Assembly (NCBI RefSeq): GCF_030068605.1
Contig: NZ_JASJOU010000012.1
Location: forward strand, 1-64,000
DNA from: Xanthocytophaga agilis
GTDB taxonomy: Bacteria; Bacteroidota; Bacteroidia; Cytophagales; 172606-1
Reading direction: 5' to 3'
DNA: 64,000 nt
Positions within the stretch are counted from its first letter, which is position 1. The number at the start of each line of letters is the position of its first letter. Below the pieces are notes generated by a model, which saw only the letters and a list, made by a program, of their open reading frames with translations, made no database searches and was not told the origin of the DNA. Shown one piece after another: positions 18,151 to 27,680 of this stretch. The position numbers and the translations under genes were made by a program.

Positions 18151-18168
18151 ATAGTATCGGAGTAAAAG

Positions 18169-18795
18169 CTATAAGAACTGATCAATATCTCCGAGCCCTT
18201 CTCTAATTACTTCTATCTCATCCCTTGTACAGTCTACTACAGTTGAAGCCACATTATTGCCATACCCTCCATCAATTACGATATCTACAAGATGCTCGTA
18301 TTTTTCAAATATAAGTTCAGGATCAGTAGAATACTCTATAATTTCATCATCATCTTTCACAGAGGTTGTAATAATTGGATGTCCCAGTTCTTTTACAATC
18401 ATACGTGGTATATTGTGATCTGGTACACGGATGCCAACTGTTTTTTTATTAGAGTGGAAAATTCGGGGAACATCATTACTGGCGCGTAAAATAAAAGTAA
18501 AAGGACCCGGCAGTGCCTTTTTCATAAGTTTGAATACAGGAGTGTCTACATTCGCATATTCAGCGATGTGACTAAGGTCATTACAGATAAATGAAAGATT
18601 TATCTTTTGAGGTTTAATGCCTTTGATATGGCATATTTTCTCAACTGCACGCTGATTATGAATATCACATCCCAACCCATATACAGTATCTGTTGGGTAT
18701 ATGACAAGTCCTCCATCACGCAGACATTCTACTACCTGTAGAATCTTTCGTAATTCAGGATTTTCTGGATGGATCTTTATGAATTGTGCTGACAT
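18169..18795 (-). CDS. tsaC: YrdC/Sua5-family L-threonylcarbamoyladenylate synthase
   Basis: 208 aa, a single YrdC domain without the extra Sua5 C-terminal domain. Key signs are [17 protein letters not shown] (28-44), the [14 protein letters not shown] loop, [33 protein letters not shown] and a final ASTVVDC. The reaction makes threonylcarbamoyl-AMP from Thr, bicarbonate and ATP for the t6A37 modification of tRNA. The usual KxR motif appears as KPQKINLS, a shift seen in some bacterial YciO-like paralogues, so YciO-type function is an alternative. Confidence 0.85.
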   Translation of the reverse strand: MSAQFIKIHPENPELRKILQVVECLRDGGLVIYPTDTVYGLGCDIHNQRAVEKICHIKGIKPQKINLSFICNDLSHIAEYANVDTPVFKLMKKALPGPFTFILRASNDVPRIFHSNKKTVGIRVPDHNIPRMIVKELGHPIITTSVKDDDEIIEYSTDPELIFEKYEHLVDIVIDGGYGNNVASTVVDCTRDEIEVIREGLGDIDQFL

Positions 18796-19032
18796 AATTA
18801 CGTATATATAATCTTGTTTACAGTTACTGATAAGTTAAACTGTAAATTATAGGATTGTTTTCAGCTATAGAGCCGAACTATTCAAAATTAACCTATTATA
18901 TGTGTACAGACAAAAACCATACAAACTGTTTTTGGAGCCTGAACGAAAAACCATACTTTTGTTGTTGATTCTGAGTTGCTCTATAATTTAGAAGTCATAT
19001 TTATTATTATAAAACCACAAAATCTTGCCGCT

Positions 19033-20079
19033 ATGGCACAACCAAAAAACTGGAAGATAGGTCTTTTTCTCGCAATAGCGTGTATATTTATCACTGTTGC
19101 ATTCTATGCATATCAGGTTACGCAAACTGCTAATTTACAAGTAGACAAAGAAGATACCTTTTTATATATACCTTCAGGGGCTGTGTATCAGACAGTAATG
19201 GATTCTCTGAAACAGAGGAAGATTATTCAGGATGAGCTTTCCTTTAGCTTTCTGGCTAAACTGCTCAAATACCAGGAAAGAGTAAAGGCTGGTCGTTATC
19301 GTATCAGAAAGAATATGGGTAATCTGGCTGCAATCCGTATGTTACGAGCAGGCTTACAAGACCCTGTAAAAGTTACGTTTAACAACATTCGTCTAAAAGA
19401 GGAATTGCCGGGTAAGATCTGTAAAAATCTGGAGGCAGACTCTGTAGCATTTGCAGCGTTGATTAGTGATCCTGAATTTGTAGGTAAATGGGGGTTTGAT
19501 ACAGTCTCTATTACGACCATGTTTTTGCCCAATACCTATCAGTTTTACTGGAATACCTCTGCTGAAGAAGTGCTGGAACGTTTACATAAAGAATATAAGA
19601 AGTTCTGGACAGACGAACGAAAAGCAAAAGCAAAGGCTATAGGTTTTAGTCCTGTGCAGGTAACAGTTCTGGCTTCTATTATTGAGGCGGAGACTAATAA
19701 GAATGATGAGAAACAACGTATGGCTGGTACGTATATCAACCGATTGACAGCAGAAGAGACTAATCGTCGGCTACAGGCAGATCCAACATTGAAGTTTGCT
19801 TTGAAAGATTTTGGTATTAAACGGATTCTGAATGTACACAAAGATGTAGAATCTCCGTACAATACATATAAGTATCCTGGACTTCCACCCGGTCCTATTA
19901 ATTTGCCATCTATTCCTTCTATAGATGCGGTGTTGAATTACGAGAAAAATAACTACTTGTATTTCTGTGCTAAAGAAGATTTTTCAGGCCATCACAACTT
20001 TGCTGTCACTTATAAAGACCATTTGGCAAACGCTAGGTTATATCAGGCAGCATTAGATAAGCGGAAGATTATGAAATAA
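19033..20079 (+). CDS. mltG: endolytic peptidoglycan transglycosylase MltG (YceG-like)
   Basis: About 348 aa from the ATG of MAQPKNWKIG, which places one membrane helix (IGLFLAIACIFITVAFYAY) at the N-terminus. Family hallmarks are a LysM-like segment (FLYIPSGAVYQTVMDSLKQ), MFLPNTYQFYW, the catalytic Glu in VLASIIEAETNK, AGTYINRL, LQADPTLKF, SPYNTYKYPGLPPGPINLPS and YLYFCAKEDFSGHHNFAVTY. It cuts nascent glycan strands at the inner membrane. It stands alone between divergent tsaC and convergent dut. Confidence 0.95.
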   Translation: MAQPKNWKIGLFLAIACIFITVAFYAYQVTQTANLQVDKEDTFLYIPSGAVYQTVMDSLKQRKIIQDELSFSFLAKLLKYQERVKAGRYRIRKNMGNLAAIRMLRAGLQDPVKVTFNNIRLKEELPGKICKNLEADSVAFAALISDPEFVGKWGFDTVSITTMFLPNTYQFYWNTSAEEVLERLHKEYKKFWTDERKAKAKAIGFSPVQVTVLASIIEAETNKNDEKQRMAGTYINRLTAEETNRRLQADPTLKFALKDFGIKRILNVHKDVESPYNTYKYPGLPPGPINLPSIPSIDAVLNYEKNNYLYFCAKEDFSGHHNFAVTYKDHLANARLYQAALDKRKIMK

Positions 20080-20091
20080 TAAATTTCACAT

Positions 20092-20136
20092 AAAAAGATG
20101 GCAGTTGAATTTTCAACCGCCATCTTTTTATTTTTT
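20092..20136. terminator. bidirectional terminator between mltG and dut
   Basis: Hairpin with an 18-bp stem and one mismatch (arms about 20092-20109 and 20112-20129), followed by T residues; it overlaps the dut stop codon. Confidence 0.82.
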
Positions 20137-20571
20137 ACCTGTACTGCCATATCCTCCAGTACCCCTCTGGGTTTCACTAAGATTATCTGTTGCTTCCCAC
20201 CGTACTTGCTGATAAGGTGATACAATCATCTGAGCAATACGCTCTCCATGCTCTACTACAAAGACTACATCGGATAAGTTAATCAGCAGAACCATAATTT
20301 CGCCACGGTAATCGGCATCAATAGTGCCTGGGCTATTTAATACAGTAATACCATGTTTGAGCGCCAAACCACTACGGGGGCGGATCTGTGCTTCATAACC
20401 CTCTGGTAGTTCAATAAATAATCCTGTTGGAACCAGTTTACGCTGACCAGGTGGTAAAGTAATAGCTTCTGTAAGATTAGCCCGTATATCCATTCCAGCA
20501 GAATGTTCTGTCTGATAACTGGGTAGATCGTTGGTAGATTGATTAATGACTTTAACAGAAACGGTTTGCAT
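20128..20571 (-). CDS. dut: deoxyuridine 5'-triphosphate nucleotidohydrolase
   Basis: 147 aa from the ATG of [10 protein letters not shown]; an upstream frame would add 13 unlikely residues. All five trimeric dUTPase motifs are present: [20 protein letters not shown], the [11 protein letters not shown] uracil loop with catalytic Asp, GERIAQMI and C-terminal [10 protein letters not shown]. It hydrolyses dUTP to dUMP and pyrophosphate, keeping uracil out of DNA. It is the last gene of a leftward group behind the flippase. Confidence 0.97.
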   Translation of the reverse strand: MQTVSVKVINQSTNDLPSYQTEHSAGMDIRANLTEAITLPPGQRKLVPTGLFIELPEGYEAQIRPRSGLALKHGITVLNSPGTIDADYRGEIMVLLINLSDVVFVVEHGERIAQMIVSPYQQVRWEATDNLSETQRGTGGYGSTGKK

Positions 20572-20628
20572 GAATATGTTTGAGTTGTAAATGAATAATA
20601 ACGAATTCAACTTTAAGGCTCTCGAACG

Positions 20629-22140
20629 TTATTTTTTGTTTGCTAGAGAAGTGATGCGTCTAAGTGGAATCTTTTCAAAATAAATTACAGCTGCTAGGAA
20701 TGTGAAGGTAACAAGCAGATGAAATAATGCTGCCAGCCACTCTGAAGAGAATGTTATCAGAGGAACCACAAGGATAAGTAAAGCAGCACCAGTTAAATAA
20801 GCAATAGCTGAGAAAATAGAATAGGGTACAGGAAAATATTTATCGCCTAACAGATAAGACGCTACGGTCATCGCTGCACAAGACAACAAAAATGCTAGAG
20901 CGCAACCCATATACCCAATATAAGGGATCAATACAATATTCAGAATAATATTTACTCCTGCCCCCATAAATGTAAGCCAAGTACCATAATATGTTTTATC
21001 GGTTAATTTAAACCATACACTAAGATTATAGTATACTCCTAATAATAAGTTACCCAGTAGGAGAAAGGGAACTACTGCCAGACCTTCACGATATTCAGGA
21101 CGACGTAAAAACAAGGGGCTGATCCAATCAAGGTTTACACTGATACCAACCCACAATACGCTACAGGCGATAATAAACCATTTCATTACTAATGCAAAAG
21201 TTCCGGGAGCATTCTTGTCTGCACTTTGGCTAAAGAAGAAAGGTTCGGCTGAATAACGAAATGCCTGTACTACCACATTCATTAGAATAGATAACTTGTA
21301 GCAGGAACCATAAATACCTAATGCAGCCTGAGAACTGCGACCAGGATAAAAACCTTTTGGTAGAAAAGAATCAAATGTAAGGCGATCAAATAACTGATTG
21401 GCTGTACCTGCTAGTCCCATAATCAAAATAGGATACCCATAGAGCCATACAGGTTCAAAAGACTTCCAGTTAAACTTAAATTTGAAATCGCGGAATAAAT
21501 CCCACAAAAGGGGAATAAATGCCACATTGGCAATCAGATTTGACAAAAATACATAACCTATCTTGAAAGAGGGAAAATAGATATAGCTGATGGCAGGCTT
21601 TAGAAAGACCAAAAAGTTTTCTTCATAAATATTACGACAAAACCATAGGAAAAAGACATTCAAAAAAACATTCAGAAGAATGTTGACCATACGGACAAAT
21701 GCAAACCTACGAGGTCTTCGTTCCAGCCTAAGTCGGGCAAATGGGATAGAAACGATTCCATCCAAAGCTACCACAATAGCCATGATGACAATGTATTGTT
21801 CTTGTCCCGGATAACCTATTAAGTTAGCAATAGATCCTGCAAACAGAATAAAAACAAGGCTAAAAAAAACTGAGACAGAGATAACTGCACTGAAGATGAG
21901 ATTGTAATAGGATTTAAAATTATCACGTGAGGCAAAACGGAAAAACGAAGTTTCCATTCCAAACGTGTATACAATCTGAAGAAATGCGACATAGGTAAAC
22001 AATTTGATTTGAATACCTGATTCTTCTGCAGTAAATGCAACGGTGTGTAAACTGACCAGCAGAAAATAAATAGACCGCCCAACAATGCTGGGCAGTCCAT
22101 ATAATGCGGTTTCTCCGGCAAGTCTTTTTAAAACTGACAA
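20629..22140 (-). CDS. polysaccharide-type flippase (MOP superfamily, Wzx-like)
   Basis: 503 aa and about 12-14 membrane helices along the length. The N-terminal segment (LKRLAGETALYGLPSIVGRSIYFLLV) and the mid-protein pattern PILIMGLAGTANQLFDRLTF recall the polysaccharide biosynthesis/MATE-like transporters that flip lipid-linked sugars. The start is TTG at 22140: an in-frame stop lies eight codons upstream and no ATG precedes the first helix. It lies between crotonase and dut on the same strand with short gaps, probably one transcript. No glycan gene cluster surrounds it, so the substrate is unknown. Confidence 0.85.
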   Translation of the reverse strand: MSVLKRLAGETALYGLPSIVGRSIYFLLVSLHTVAFTAEESGIQIKLFTYVAFLQIVYTFGMETSFFRFASRDNFKSYYNLIFSAVISVSVFFSLVFILFAGSIANLIGYPGQEQYIVIMAIVVALDGIVSIPFARLRLERRPRRFAFVRMVNILLNVFLNVFFLWFCRNIYEENFLVFLKPAISYIYFPSFKIGYVFLSNLIANVAFIPLLWDLFRDFKFKFNWKSFEPVWLYGYPILIMGLAGTANQLFDRLTFDSFLPKGFYPGRSSQAALGIYGSCYKLSILMNVVVQAFRYSAEPFFFSQSADKNAPGTFALVMKWFIIACSVLWVGISVNLDWISPLFLRRPEYREGLAVVPFLLLGNLLLGVYYNLSVWFKLTDKTYYGTWLTFMGAGVNIILNIVLIPYIGYMGCALAFLLSCAAMTVASYLLGDKYFPVPYSIFSAIAYLTGAALLILVVPLITFSSEWLAALFHLLVTFTFLAAVIYFEKIPLRRITSLANKK

Positions 22141-22187
22141 TTCGTATCGTAATTTATAATCCTAGCTAATACAACAACGCCTCTTGC

Positions 22188-22973
22188 TTACCGTCCCTGG
22201 AAGTTAGCAGGGCGTTTTTCCAGAAAGGCTCTGGTTCCTTCTTTAAAATCTTCTGTCTTACAACAGATGCTAAAGGCGTTGGCTTCTGTCTGGTAACCAT
22301 TCTCATCCTTATTGAAAACGGCATTTACACATTCAATTACCATTTCAATGGCTACAGGTGCTTTGGATAATATTTTGGTTAGCAGTTCTTCTGCTTTTGG
22401 GAGTAATTCTTCCTGTGTGGCAACTAAATGGTTTACCAGGCCATATTGATGTGCTTCCTGTGCTAAGATCATATCTCCTGTCATCATCCATTCCATTGCT
22501 TTGGATTTACCCACCAGTTGAGTCATACGTTGTGTGCCTCCATATCCTGGAATGATGCCCAAATTTACTTCTGGCTGCCCAAATTTTGCTGTTTCGATAG
22601 CAATTCGTAAATGGCAGGCCATTGCCAGTTCACACCCTCCGCCAAGAGCAAATCCGTTTACTGCTGCAATAACAGGCTTAGGGCTGTTTTCAAGTAGTGC
22701 AAATATTTCCTGGCCGTTTTCGGCAAACTTTCTGCTATTTACTTCATTCATTTCCATGAACTCAGAAATGTCTGCTCCTGCTATAAATGCTTTGTCTCCT
22801 GCTCCAGTTATAATAATACCTCGAACTGTGGGATTCGCATACACATCCTGCATTACCTGTTTTATTTCTTTTAAGGTTGCAAGATCAAGTGCGTTTCTTT
22901 TTTCGGGGCGATTTATTGTTATTATCAGAATATTTTCTTTCTGGCGAATGTCCAGATTCTGGAGTTTTTTCAT
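22188..22973 (-). CDS. enoyl-CoA hydratase/crotonase-family protein
   Basis: 261 aa from the ATG of MKKLQNLDIRQK; an ATG seven codons upstream is also possible. The oxyanion-hole sequences are visible: AFIAGADISEF and NGFALGGGCELAMACHL, the latter carrying the first catalytic Glu. QPEVNLGIIPGYGGTQRM carries the second, as in classical 2-enoyl-CoA hydratase. TGDMILAQEAHQYGLVNHLV follows. It should hydrate trans-2-enoyl-CoA in the cytoplasm. Lone placement with a flippase and dut gives no pathway hint. Confidence 0.92.
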   Translation of the reverse strand: MKKLQNLDIRQKENILIITINRPEKRNALDLATLKEIKQVMQDVYANPTVRGIIITGAGDKAFIAGADISEFMEMNEVNSRKFAENGQEIFALLENSPKPVIAAVNGFALGGGCELAMACHLRIAIETAKFGQPEVNLGIIPGYGGTQRMTQLVGKSKAMEWMMTGDMILAQEAHQYGLVNHLVATQEELLPKAEELLTKILSKAPVAIEMVIECVNAVFNKDENGYQTEANAFSICCKTEDFKEGTRAFLEKRPANFQGR

Positions 22974-23209
22974 AAAGGCAAAATCCTGTGTCATAGTTGA
23001 CAGATACGTTTTGTTAATGGTTGTTTTTAACCAGAAATCACTTCAAAGGAATAAAAAATCCATTGCTTTTCCCAAAAAGGAATCAGTAATTTGGATCAGT
23101 TAAAATTGGAATAAATAACAAAGGGATTCTGAAAGTAGTTTCAACCCTTCTTTTCTGTTATTCTGGTCCACTAAATTTCTATTATTTTATTTTCTAAACA
23201 AACTAAGTT

Positions 23210-24658
23210 ATGGCCAATAAAACCCCAATTACGGTTGCATATGGTGATGGCATCGGTCCGGAAATTATGCGGGCTGTTTTGCGTATACTGGATGCTGCGG
23301 GAGCACAGATTGCTCCTGAAGTAATCGAAATCGGTGAAAAAGTATATCTGAAAGGTGTAACAGCGGGTATAGAAGAGTCTTCATGGGAAAGTTTGCGCCG
23401 TACAAAAGTGTTTCTTAAAGCTCCAATCAGTACTCCACAGGGAGGAGGTTATAAGAGTTTAAATGTGACTACCCGTAAGTCATTGGGATTGTATGCCAAC
23501 GTACGTCCAGTACAGGCTTATCATCCGTTTGTAGATACATTGCACCCTCGTATGGATCTGGTGATAGTTCGTGAAAATGAAGAGGACTTGTATGCAGGCA
23601 TCGAACATCAGCAGACTGACCAGGTAGTACAATGTTTAAAGATCATTAGTCGGCCGGGTAGTGAGAAAATCATTCGCTATGCGTTTGAATATGCTCGAGC
23701 TTATGGTCGCAAGAAAGTGACTTGCTTTACCAAAGATAATATCATGAAAATGACAGACGGATTGTTTCGTAAAGTCTTTGATGAAGTAGGGCAGCAGTAC
23801 CCTGATATTGAGAAAGAACACTGGATTATTGATATTGGCTCCGCCTTACTGGCAGATGAGCCAGAGCGCTTTGGGGTGATTGTTACATTGAATCTGTATG
23901 GAGATATTATTTCAGATATTGCAGCACAGATTGCAGGGTCTGTAGGAATGGGTGGTTCTGCCAATATTGGTGATCAGTGTGCTATGTTTGAAGCTATCCA
24001 TGGTTCAGCACCTGATATTTCCGGAAAAGGTATCGCTAATCCTTCTGGGTTGCTAAACGGAGCTATATCCATGTTGGTGCATATCGGACAGGCAGATGTT
24101 GCAGCTAAAATACATAACGCGTGGTTATGTACCATTGAGTCTGGAGTTCACACAGGTGATATCTATAAAGAAGGTGTATCTAAAAAGCGGGTAGGCACTG
24201 AAGGTTTTGCGGATGCCGTTATTGAGAGACTTGGTCAATTACCACATCATTTCAAAGCCGTAAGCTATCAGACTGCGCCAAAAGATGTACAACCTACCCC
24301 ATTGAGTTTACAAACAAGGAAGAAAAAGGAACTGGTGGGTGTGGATGTATTTCTAGACTGGACTCAAGGAACAGCTAATGACCTAAGTAAGATTATGGAA
24401 GAGATAAAAACTCCTGCACTGAAACTAAAAATGATTTCGAATCGTGGTGTGAAAGTATATCCCGATGGAATGCCTGAAACCTTCTGTTCAGATCACTGGC
24501 GTTGTCGATATACAGCCGTCTCTGATCCAATTATAAAACATACAGATATTGTTGAATTACTACAGAAAGTTGGAGAGGCGGGACTTGATTTTATTAAAAC
24601 AGAGCATCTATATACATTTGATGGTGTAAGAGGTTATTCTTTGGAACAAGGAGAATAA
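23210..24658 (+). CDS. icd: isocitrate dehydrogenase with C-terminal extension, NAD-type cofactor residues
   Basis: 482 aa: a beta-decarboxylating dehydrogenase domain (1-335) plus a C-terminal domain of about 130 residues, the architecture of Thermus-type IDH. Substrate residues are visible: S91, N97, R99 (TTRKSLGLYANVRP), R121 (RENEEDLYAG), Y128 and K175; metal Asp at 232 and 236 (GDIISD). At the adenosine-ribose site HGSAPDISGKGIANP has D269, I270 and A276 where NADP enzymes have Lys, Tyr and Val, so NAD is predicted. It converts isocitrate to 2-oxoglutarate in the TCA cycle. It is transcribed alone, with a terminator after it. Confidence 0.9.
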   Translation: MANKTPITVAYGDGIGPEIMRAVLRILDAAGAQIAPEVIEIGEKVYLKGVTAGIEESSWESLRRTKVFLKAPISTPQGGGYKSLNVTTRKSLGLYANVRPVQAYHPFVDTLHPRMDLVIVRENEEDLYAGIEHQQTDQVVQCLKIISRPGSEKIIRYAFEYARAYGRKKVTCFTKDNIMKMTDGLFRKVFDEVGQQYPDIEKEHWIIDIGSALLADEPERFGVIVTLNLYGDIISDIAAQIAGSVGMGGSANIGDQCAMFEAIHGSAPDISGKGIANPSGLLNGAISMLVHIGQADVAAKIHNAWLCTIESGVHTGDIYKEGVSKKRVGTEGFADAVIERLGQLPHHFKAVSYQTAPKDVQPTPLSLQTRKKKELVGVDVFLDWTQGTANDLSKIMEEIKTPALKLKMISNRGVKVYPDGMPETFCSDHWRCRYTAVSDPIIKHTDIVELLQKVGEAGLDFIKTEHLYTFDGVRGYSLEQGE

Positions 24659-24683
24659 AATCCGATAATAAATATAATTTTTT

Positions 24684-24723
24684 ATGCGTACAGTGATTTT
24701 GCGATCCTGTACGCATTTTTTTT
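24684..24723 (+). terminator. rho-independent terminator
   Basis: Stem atgcgtacag/ctgtacgcat (24684-24693 with 24707-24716), 13-nt loop, followed by eight T residues. Confidence 0.9.
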
Positions 24724-25118
24724 GTTCCATATTAAAAAATGTGTTATAGTAACTGATTTATGGTGTGTTTATTTTGATTTTAAGAGTTGTGTGAAATGAT
24801 TGAGGTACATGTCTAGCAGTTATAGTAAAATTAGTAATTATAGTTTTTATTTGTAAAATAATTATACATTCATTTTGGCTATTGATATATAATTGAAATA
24901 AATTTTATATATTTGTGTTATTAATTTATTAATAAAAACAATATTTAACTATGTTAGGAATCTTCTATGATACTAGTTGAAAATGGGAAATATTATTCTA
25001 TTAGTAACTCATAAATATGTGCGCATATCTAAAGTTTGATATGGTCTATTTAGAGGCAGTCATTTATTATTAAGTCACTATAACTATTTGAAAAACTTAA
25101 TCCAATTATTCCAGCTTT
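24724..25118. other. AT-rich intergenic region, no gene seen
   Basis: About 395 bp of very AT-rich sequence before the propeller lipoprotein. A TATATTTG at 24908-24915 fits the -7 promoter consensus, with a TTG about 23 bp upstream, but this would leave a leader of some 195 nt. No coding frame or folded RNA is evident. Confidence 0.45.
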
Positions 25119-26975
25119 ATGAAACAGAGACTAATATTATTCAGCATTCTTTTAGTTATTGCTCTTATCGCTTGTAAGAAAGAAGAGTTTATGGGTTCAT
25201 TTGTTGGACATGCTTCATCTTCAGCAAGAGTAATCTCACCTACATCAACCTGCTGCTTAACTAACGGCACTTGGTCAACACAAACGATCTCTACACAAAA
25301 CTTGAGAGGGAGCTATTTTGTAAGTGCTTCCAAAGGGTTTGCTTTTGGCACAAGTGGCACATTGCTGAGCACCACTAATGGTGGAAGTACATGGAATTCT
25401 TCTATCTTAGGAAGTCAGTCTTTCTATAATATGCAGTTTGTGGATGCCAATACAGGTATTCTGATTGGGGCTGGAAGTACAATACGCAAGACAACAGATG
25501 GGGGAACTACTTGGAACTTAGTAACTTCTCCTGTTTCGTCGGATTTCAGATGGATAGATTTTCCTACTTCTACAGTTGGCTATGTAGTTGGAACAGGAGG
25601 TGCTATCATCAAAACAACAGATGCAGGTTCTAACTGGACAGCTTTGAGCAGTGGAACAAGTAATTATCTGGCAAGTGTATATTTCATAGATGCCAATACC
25701 GGCTTTGCAGTTGGAGATGCAGGAACTGTTCGTAAAACTACAAATGGTGGTAGCACATGGTCAACAGTAAGTGTTCCTGTTAGTTCAGATTTTCGTTCTG
25801 TTATGTTTTTTGATGCTACTACTGGTTTAATTATTGGATCTGGAGGAACAGTGCTTAAAACAACAGATGGAGGTTCTACCTGGATAAGCCAGACATCCGG
25901 TTCAAGTGCTTTTCTAAATTCAGTAAGCATTGTAGATGCATGTAATGCATATGCTGTAGGTCTAAATACGATTCTGAAATCAACAGACAAAGGGGCAAGC
26001 TGGCAAGTTATGGATTCTACACATGCATTGTATAGTTCATTTTTCTTGAATTCAACTACTGGTTTCGCTGTTGGCAATTCCGGACTTTTAATGAAGTTTA
26101 CTGCTACATCAAATTGCTGTATCTATAATGGCACTTGGTCAACACAAATGATCTCTACACAAAACTTGAGAGGGAGCTATTTTGTAAGTGCTTCCAAAGG
26201 GTTTGCTTTTGGCACAAGTGGCACATTGCTGAGCACCACTAATGGTGGAAGTACATGGAATTCTTCTATCTTAGGAAGTCAGTCTTTCTATAATATGCAG
26301 TTTGTGGATGCCAATACAGGTATTCTGATTGGGGCTGGAAGTACAATACGCAAGACAACAGATGGGGGAACTACTTGGAACTTAGTAACTTCTCCTGTTT
26401 CGTCGGATTTCAGATGGATAGATTTTCCTACTTCTACAGTTGGCTATGTAGTTGGAACAGGAGGTGCTATCATCAAAACAACAGATGCAGGTTCTAACTG
26501 GACAGCTTTGAGCAGTGGAACAAGTAATTATCTGGCAAGTGTATATTTCATAGATGCCAATACCGGCTTTGCAGTTGGAGATGCAGGAACTGTTCGTAAA
26601 ACTACAAATGGTGGTAGCACATGGTCAACAGTAAGTGTTCCTGTTAGTTCAGATTTTCGTTCTGTTATGTTTTTTGATGCTACTACTGGTTTAATTATTG
26701 GATCTGGAGGAACAGTGCTTAAAACAACAGATGGAGGTTCTACCTGGATAAGCCAGACATCCGGTTCAAGTGCTTTTCTAAATTCAGTAAGCATTGTAGA
26801 TGCATGTAATGCATATGCTGTAGGTCTAAATACGATTCTGAAATCAACAGACAAAGGGGCAAGCTGGCAAGTTATGGATTCTACACATGCATTGTATAGT
26901 TCATTTTTCTTGAATTCAACTACTGGTTTCGCTGTTGGCAATTCCGGACTTTTAATGAAATTTACTGCTAATTAA
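25119..26975 (+). CDS. lipoprotein with two nearly identical YCF48/BNR-type beta-propellers
   Basis: 618 aa. A lipoprotein signal (LLVIALIAC, Cys19) is followed by a short linker and two 281-residue repeats of almost identical sequence. Each repeat contains about six or seven blades with a GTVRKTTNGGSTW-like turn, as in Ycf48/HCF136 and BNR or sialidase-type propellers. Each begins with a CC pair (TCCLTNGTW, NCCIYNGTW). Such proteins are usually periplasmic or surface-exposed binding modules, the ligand unknown here. No catalytic residues are recognised. The repeats are so alike at DNA level that duplication must be very recent or an assembly effect. A terminator follows. Confidence 0.88.
   Translation: MKQRLILFSILLVIALIACKKEEFMGSFVGHASSSARVISPTSTCCLTNGTWSTQTISTQNLRGSYFVSASKGFAFGTSGTLLSTTNGGSTWNSSILGSQSFYNMQFVDANTGILIGAGSTIRKTTDGGTTWNLVTSPVSSDFRWIDFPTSTVGYVVGTGGAIIKTTDAGSNWTALSSGTSNYLASVYFIDANTGFAVGDAGTVRKTTNGGSTWSTVSVPVSSDFRSVMFFDATTGLIIGSGGTVLKTTDGGSTWISQTSGSSAFLNSVSIVDACNAYAVGLNTILKSTDKGASWQVMDSTHALYSSFFLNSTTGFAVGNSGLLMKFTATSNCCIYNGTWSTQMISTQNLRGSYFVSASKGFAFGTSGTLLSTTNGGSTWNSSILGSQSFYNMQFVDANTGILIGAGSTIRKTTDGGTTWNLVTSPVSSDFRWIDFPTSTVGYVVGTGGAIIKTTDAGSNWTALSSGTSNYLASVYFIDANTGFAVGDAGTVRKTTNGGSTWSTVSVPVSSDFRSVMFFDATTGLIIGSGGTVLKTTDGGSTWISQTSGSSAFLNSVSIVDACNAYAVGLNTILKSTDKGASWQVMDSTHALYSSFFLNSTTGFAVGNSGLLMKFTAN
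25266..26108 (+). repeat. first copy of an 864-bp-period tandem duplication
   Basis: Direct repeat within the propeller gene, paired with 26130-26972 at an offset of 864 bp (288 codons). By eye only two base differences were found: C/T at 25285 and G/A at 26097. Confidence 0.95.
26130..26972 (+). repeat. second copy of the 864-bp-period tandem duplication
   Basis: Matches 25266-26108 over about 843 bp. The 21 bases between the copies differ from the sequence before the first copy but keep the CC-containing codons, so reading frame and domain boundary are preserved. Confidence 0.95.
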
Positions 26976-27010
26976 ATAATTGTGTAGTAAGCTTAAATTA
27001 TAAAATCCTT

Positions 27011-27042
27011 AAAAGGCTATCATATATGATAGCCTTTTCTTT
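27011..27042 (+). terminator. rho-independent terminator
   Basis: 13-bp palindromic stem aaaaggctatcat/atgatagcctttt followed by T residues, about 36 bp after the propeller gene. Confidence 0.85.
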
Positions 27043-27111
27043 AGTGAATTTTCCTGAAGACATTTTATTTCAATCTGGAACATTATTATTGTATATATTT
27101 GACTTTATTAG

Positions 27112-27636
27112 ATGGCCAGCATGATTATTATCGAAACTCCTCGTCTGATATTACGCCAGCTAGAGCTTGAAGATGACTCCTTTGTCCTTGAACTTTTGAA
27201 TACTCCTTCCTGGCTACAATTTATTGGGGATAGAGGTGTAAATACACTGGAAGATGCCCGAAATTATATCCGTACAGGCCCTATGGATAGTTACAGCCGA
27301 TTTGGGTTTGGATTATTATTGATTTTTTTAAAGGGAGAAGATACTCCTATCGGTATGTGTGGCTTGTTAAATAGAGACGTTTTGGATGATCCTGATATTG
27401 GGTTTGCCTTACTACCTGTATATGAAGGAAAAGGATATGCATTTGAAGCGGCTTCTGCTGTGTTGGAGTATAGCCACAACGAATTACGACTTAAACGCAT
27501 TGTTGCTATTGTGATGCGGGAAAACCAGCGATCTGTTTCATTGCTTCAACGGCTTGGCTTCATTTATGAAAAAGATATTGTTTTTCCCTATTCTAATGAA
27601 GAGTTGTTGTTATTTGGGTGTCAACTCCTAAATTAG
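27112..27636 (+). CDS. GNAT-family N-acetyltransferase (RimJ/RimL-like)
   Basis: 174 aa. ETPRLILRQLELEDDSFV at the N-terminus, a YEGKGYAFEAASAVLEYS acetyl-CoA-binding motif A with the G-x-G/A pattern and a NQRSVSLLQRLGFIYEKD motif B are typical of RimJ/RimL-type acetyltransferases. The acceptor (protein N-terminus, amino acid or small amine) cannot be read from sequence. The ATG at 27112 is used; a second ATG three codons on is equally good. A TATATTTG box lies about 15 bp before the start, implying a very short leader. It is followed by the cyclase-family gene after 44 bp. Confidence 0.9.
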   Translation: MASMIIIETPRLILRQLELEDDSFVLELLNTPSWLQFIGDRGVNTLEDARNYIRTGPMDSYSRFGFGLLLIFLKGEDTPIGMCGLLNRDVLDDPDIGFALLPVYEGKGYAFEAASAVLEYSHNELRLKRIVAIVMRENQRSVSLLQRLGFIYEKDIVFPYSNEELLLFGCQLLN

Positions 27637-27680
27637 AGCGGTTCATATTTTTTACAATCAAAATCACAGCAAAATTACCC

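Noticed and set aside
25664-26077. Identical 137-codon antisense frames in both propeller copies (also 26528-26941)
   Set aside because: They are identical only because the DNA is duplicated; the plus frame carries the propeller repeats.
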